From assembly GCA_046152925.1 (NCBI GenBank), contig JBJXFX010000154.1, positions 1 to 64,000 on the forward strand: a stretch of DNA of 64,000 bases, written 5' to 3'. Position 1 is the first letter of the stretch. Each line of letters opens with the position of its first letter. The notes beneath the pieces are model-generated. The model did no database searches. It saw nothing but the letters and a program-made list of their open reading frames with translations, and was not told where the DNA came from. The stretch comes from CAMAUF01 sp046152925. GTDB lineage: Bacteria > Chloroflexota > Dehalococcoidia > Tepidiformales > Tepidiformaceae. A program made the position numbers and the translations under genes. Shown here one piece after another: positions 61,523 to 64,000 of the stretch.

Positions 61523-62304
61523 CCCAGGGCGGGGCGGGCGCGCGGGAGCGGCACCGGCCGGCCCGTGTCGGGGTCGCGCAGGACGAGCATCGGCACACGA
61601 AATACGCGGCTCAGCAGAGCTGGCTCGAAAACCTCGTCCGGCGGGCCATCGAACGCGACCGCGCCATCGACCAGGGCGACTACGCGACGGGCCGACCGCG
61701 CGGCCAGCGCCAAATCGTGGAGCACGGCGACGATCGTCATCCCATCCCGGTTGAGCCGCTCTAACAGGTCCATGACTTCGACCTGATGCTGCACGTCGAG
61801 GAAGCTTGTCGGTTCGTCGAGCAGGAGGATGCGGGGTTGCTGGGCAAGGGCGAGCGCAATCCAGGCGCGCTGCCGTTCGCCGCCCGAAAGCTGGGCGATC
61901 GGGCGCTCCGCGAGCTCCTCAAGGTCAGCCGCCTCGAGCGCCCAGCGGACCGCCTCGAAGTCCGGTCTCGAGGGCCGCTGAAGCACACCCTGATGCGGGT
62001 AGCGCCCCCGCCAAACAAGCTCGCGAACCGAAAGGTCCAACCCCGCATCGGGGGACTGGGGCAAGATCGCGACCGTCCGGGCCACCTCGCGCGTACTGAG
62101 CCGCCGGATGTCGGATTCGCCGAGGAGCACGCGGCCGGCCGCCGGGCGGAGGACCCGCGACATGCCTTTCAGCAACGTGCTCTTGCCGCTGCCGTTTGCA
62201 CCCACGATCGCCACGAACTCGCCCGGCTCGACCACCAGCGAGACGCCGTGGACGACTTCGCGCTCGCCGTATCCAAGCCGCAGGCCTTCGACCGCGAGCC
62301 TCAT
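61519..62304 (-). CDS. ABC importer ATP-binding protein, FecE/BtuD type
   Basis: 261 residues. Walker A GANGSGKST (about 36-44), Q-loop VAILPQSP, ABC signature LSGGERQRAWIAL, Walker B ILLLDEPTS and H-loop VLHDLALAA are all intact. The order DIRRLSTREVARTVAILPQ is typical of FecE/FepC/BtuD proteins for iron-siderophore, heme or cobalamin uptake. Start overlaps the permease stop by 4 bases. Confidence 0.94.
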   Translation of the reverse strand: MRLAVEGLRLGYGEREVVHGVSLVVEPGEFVAIVGANGSGKSTLLKGMSRVLRPAAGRVLLGESDIRRLSTREVARTVAILPQSPDAGLDLSVRELVWRGRYPHQGVLQRPSRPDFEAVRWALEAADLEELAERPIAQLSGGERQRAWIALALAQQPRILLLDEPTSFLDVQHQVEVMDLLERLNRDGMTIVAVLHDLALAARSARRVVALVDGAVAFDGPPDEVFEPALLSRVFRVPMLVLRDPDTGRPVPLPRARPALG

Positions 62305-63344
62305 CCGCGGACCTTCACCAAATAGAGAAGGAACGGCGCGCCAACACCGGCAGTGATGATGCCCATCGGGATCTCTGACGGGCTGATGATCACGCGGGCC
62401 GTTAAGTCGGCAGCGGTGACGAGCACGGCGCCAATCAGCGCCGACGTCGGGATCACGACCCGGTAGTCGTTGCCGACGGCAAAGCGCGCGAGATGCGGAC
62501 AGACCAAGCCGACAAAGCTCACCAGCCCGCCAATCGCGACCGCGACGCCCGTGAGGATGCCAACCACCGCCAAGATCGCCAGGCGCGTCCGATCGGTCAT
62601 GATCCCGAGGCCAAGCGCGACGTCATCGCCGAGGGCGAGCACGTTCAATCGGCCGCCGATCAGGGTGGCAGCGCTGATCCCGCCGACCACCCACGGGAGC
62701 GCGGCCCAAAGGTCGTTCCACTCGGAGCCGTACATCCCGCCAGCGAGGAATCCGAGGCTGGTCTGGAGGAACGTGCGCGAGCTAGCGAGAATGCCCACGA
62801 TGGCGGCGCCGAGGAAGGCCGAAAGCGCCACACCCGAAAGCGCCAGCCGCACTGGCGAGACCGTCCCGCGCCAGGCGATGAAGAAGAGGACGATCCCGCC
62901 TGCAACGCCGCCCATTGCGCAGTACAGCGTCAGCGCAGCCTGGTGCGTCTCGGGGCTAATCACCAGGGCCGTCGCCGACGCAAGGCCCGCGGCAGCCGTA
63001 ACACCGAGGATCGTCGGGTCTGCGAGAGGATTGCGCGTCACGCCTTGGAGCAGCGCGCCGGCCGTCGCGAGCGAAGCCCCCACAAAGGCACCGTCGATCA
63101 GCCGCGGGTAGCGGATCTGCCAAACGACGTTCCGGGCGAACACGTCGTCCTTCGATGTCAGCCCTGAAACGACCTCGGCGGGCGAAAGCGTCACCGCGCC
63201 AAACATCAGGCTGAGGAACGCGACGACGCAGAGCAAGAGGAGCGCGACGATGGCCGTCACGAGGGCTCGACGGGGACGCCGCGAGAGGCGGCCGCGCGCG
63301 GCGGCCGCCTCTCCACTTCTTCCCAGTGCTGCTCGTGTCACCAT
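62301..63344 (-). CDS. ABC importer permease, FecCD/BtuC family
   Basis: 347 residues with about nine to ten membrane helices. Conserved blocks: RYPRLIDGAFVGASLATAGALLQGVTRNPLADPTILGV, GLVCPHLARFAVGNDYRVVIPTSALIGAVLVTAADLTARVII and PSEIPMGIITAGVGAPFLLYLV, which define FecCD permeases. A single gene, so the channel is a homodimer. It lies between the ATPase and the binding-protein gene. Confidence 0.94.
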   Translation of the reverse strand: MVTRAALGRSGEAAAARGRLSRRPRRALVTAIVALLLLCVVAFLSLMFGAVTLSPAEVVSGLTSKDDVFARNVVWQIRYPRLIDGAFVGASLATAGALLQGVTRNPLADPTILGVTAAAGLASATALVISPETHQAALTLYCAMGGVAGGIVLFFIAWRGTVSPVRLALSGVALSAFLGAAIVGILASSRTFLQTSLGFLAGGMYGSEWNDLWAALPWVVGGISAATLIGGRLNVLALGDDVALGLGIMTDRTRLAILAVVGILTGVAVAIGGLVSFVGLVCPHLARFAVGNDYRVVIPTSALIGAVLVTAADLTARVIISPSEIPMGIITAGVGAPFLLYLVKVRG

Positions 63345-63368
63345 CAGGAGTGTCGCACCCCGAATCCG

Positions 63369-64000
63369 CTAGGGCTTGGCCTTCACGGCGTCGGCGAGCG
63401 CCTTAAAGGCGTTCGCGATCCGCGGACCCGGCGCTTGGAGCCACTCCTCGAGGTTGAGCTCGATCACCTTGCTCCCCGTCACGGCCTTCAGCCCTTTGAA
63501 CGGCGGGATCTGGGGGACGAGCGTGCTCAGCCGCGGGGCGGGCGCCGGCGCCGGCGTGATCGTGAAGATGTAGTCCGGGTTGTATTGGATGAGCTTCTCC
63601 TGGGCCAGGGTCGTATAGCCCGGGAACCCGGGGCCGCTGTCCGGTTCGTTCGCCGCGGGATTCGTGACGCCGACCTGCGCGAGGATATCGCCCGCGAAGC
63701 TCGTCGACTTCGCCGAATACAGGGTCTGGTCGCGCCCGGCGATCAGGATTACGGCGGCGATCTTGTTCGTGCCGAGCGCCGTCTTCGCGTCGCTACGGGC
63801 CTTCTCGATGCCGCTGATCACCTCCTTGGCCTTCGCTTGTGCATCCAGCACCGTGCCGAGGAGGGTCAGCCCGGCGATCACCTGCTTGTAGTTCTCAGCT
63901 CCAGCAAAGATGACCGGGACGCCAAGCTGCTCAATCGGGCCGCGGAGGCGCGGGTCGATGTGGATCACTGAGTCAGCCACCACGAGGTCCGGCTTGAGGG
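63369..64000 (-). CDS. Periplasmic metallophore/cobalamin-binding protein, C-terminal part (cut by window)
   Basis: The frame enters from the right edge and stops at 63369; 210 codons are visible. KPDLVVAD at the edge, LGVPVIFAGAENYKQVIAGLTLLGTVLDAQAKAKEVI and NPDYIFTI are characteristic of TroA/FepB-like (PF01497) class III binding proteins. The start and signal peptide lie beyond the window. 24 bases separate it from the permease gene, so this is the first gene of a binding protein-permease-ATPase operon. Confidence 0.9.
   Translation of the reverse strand, partial: LKPDLVVADSVIHIDPRLRGPIEQLGVPVIFAGAENYKQVIAGLTLLGTVLDAQAKAKEVISGIEKARSDAKTALGTNKIAAVILIAGRDQTLYSAKSTSFAGDILAQVGVTNPAANEPDSGPGFPGYTTLAQEKLIQYNPDYIFTITPAPAPAPRLSTLVPQIPPFKGLKAVTGSKVIELNLEEWLQAPGPRIANAFKALADAVKAKP

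Overview
This 64 kb window is GC-rich, densely coding chromosomal DNA of free-living bacterial type. I see no rRNA, tRNA, CRISPR array, insertion sequence or prophage. About 62 protein genes, two of them cut by the window edges, cover almost everything. Many neighbours overlap by 1-4 bases (ATGA or TGATG junctions), and three convergent pairs share a 4-base tail-to-tail overlap of their stop codons. Gene content (HerA/NurA, SelB, class III-type PHA synthase with a PadR regulator, glycine/arginine-tailed RRM protein, ECF factor with DGPF proteins, DUF35/thiolase pair, many LLM, SDR and CoA genes) fits a heterotrophic Chloroflexota-like bacterium. That assignment is inferred from gene content, not from a phylogenetic marker.

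Layout. 1-2.2 kb: a truncated tandem alpha/beta-barrel protein, then thiolase and its DUF35 partner (minus strand). 2.4-9.1 kb: a tandem HD/HD-GYP protein, a cytidylate-kinase-like protein, a lipoprotein, an alpha/beta hydrolase, a winged-helix regulator with a pseudo-receiver, a coiled-coil protein, an enoyl-CoA hydratase and a SnoaL-like protein. 9.1-16.7 kb: lipoprotein, ribF, tyrS, an ECF sigma factor with three YCII/DGPF proteins, SixA-like and Ppx/GppA phosphatases. 16.7-20.7 kb: a peptide/nickel-type ABC importer (dppC-dppB-SBP, with a terminator between SBP and permease genes). 20.9-24.5 kb: a small secreted EF-hand-like protein and a 2-oxoacid dehydrogenase operon (E1alpha, E1beta, E2; no E3). 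24.6-29.2 kb: xerD-like recombinase, a CCA-enzyme-like HD protein, and yajC-secD-secF.

29.2-34.8 kb: SDR, methyltransferase with a Trm112-like zinc ribbon, acetoacetate decarboxylase-like protein, NAD(P)HX epimerase, queF, LLM oxidoreductase and RRM protein. 35.1-43.0 kb: one long minus-strand series, padR-phaE-phaC-GNAT-selB-nurA-unknown-herA, with most junctions overlapping. A phasin gene is divergent from padR, and their promoters share an overlapping -35 region decorated with GCAGCTAT-type repeats. 43.8-48.1 kb: DsbB-like protein, M3 peptidase, acyl-CoA ligase. 48.2-56.5 kb: a 1998-residue alpha-2-macroglobulin without the thioester motif, coupled to pbpC. 56.4-57.1 kb: a partial duplication of the pbpC start joined to the 3' remnant of a flavin oxidoreductase gene. 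57.1-64 kb: SDR, an acyltransferase/beta-lactamase fusion, a PHB-depolymerase-like lipoprotein esterase, and a FecCD-type metallophore/cobalamin importer running off the right edge.

Working together: the PHA genes (synthase subunits, regulator, phasin, and possibly the secreted depolymerase-like esterase) suggest carbon storage controlled by a PadR switch. The macroglobulin/PBP1C pair suggests envelope surveillance. The NurA/HerA operon with a third unknown protein, co-transcribed with selB, is the least explained association. The strongest points for follow-up are that operon, the shared phasin/padR promoter, the pbpC duplication scar, the thioester-less macroglobulin, the membrane acyltransferase/beta-lactamase fusion, and the HD/HD-GYP protein whose GYP half lacks metal ligands.
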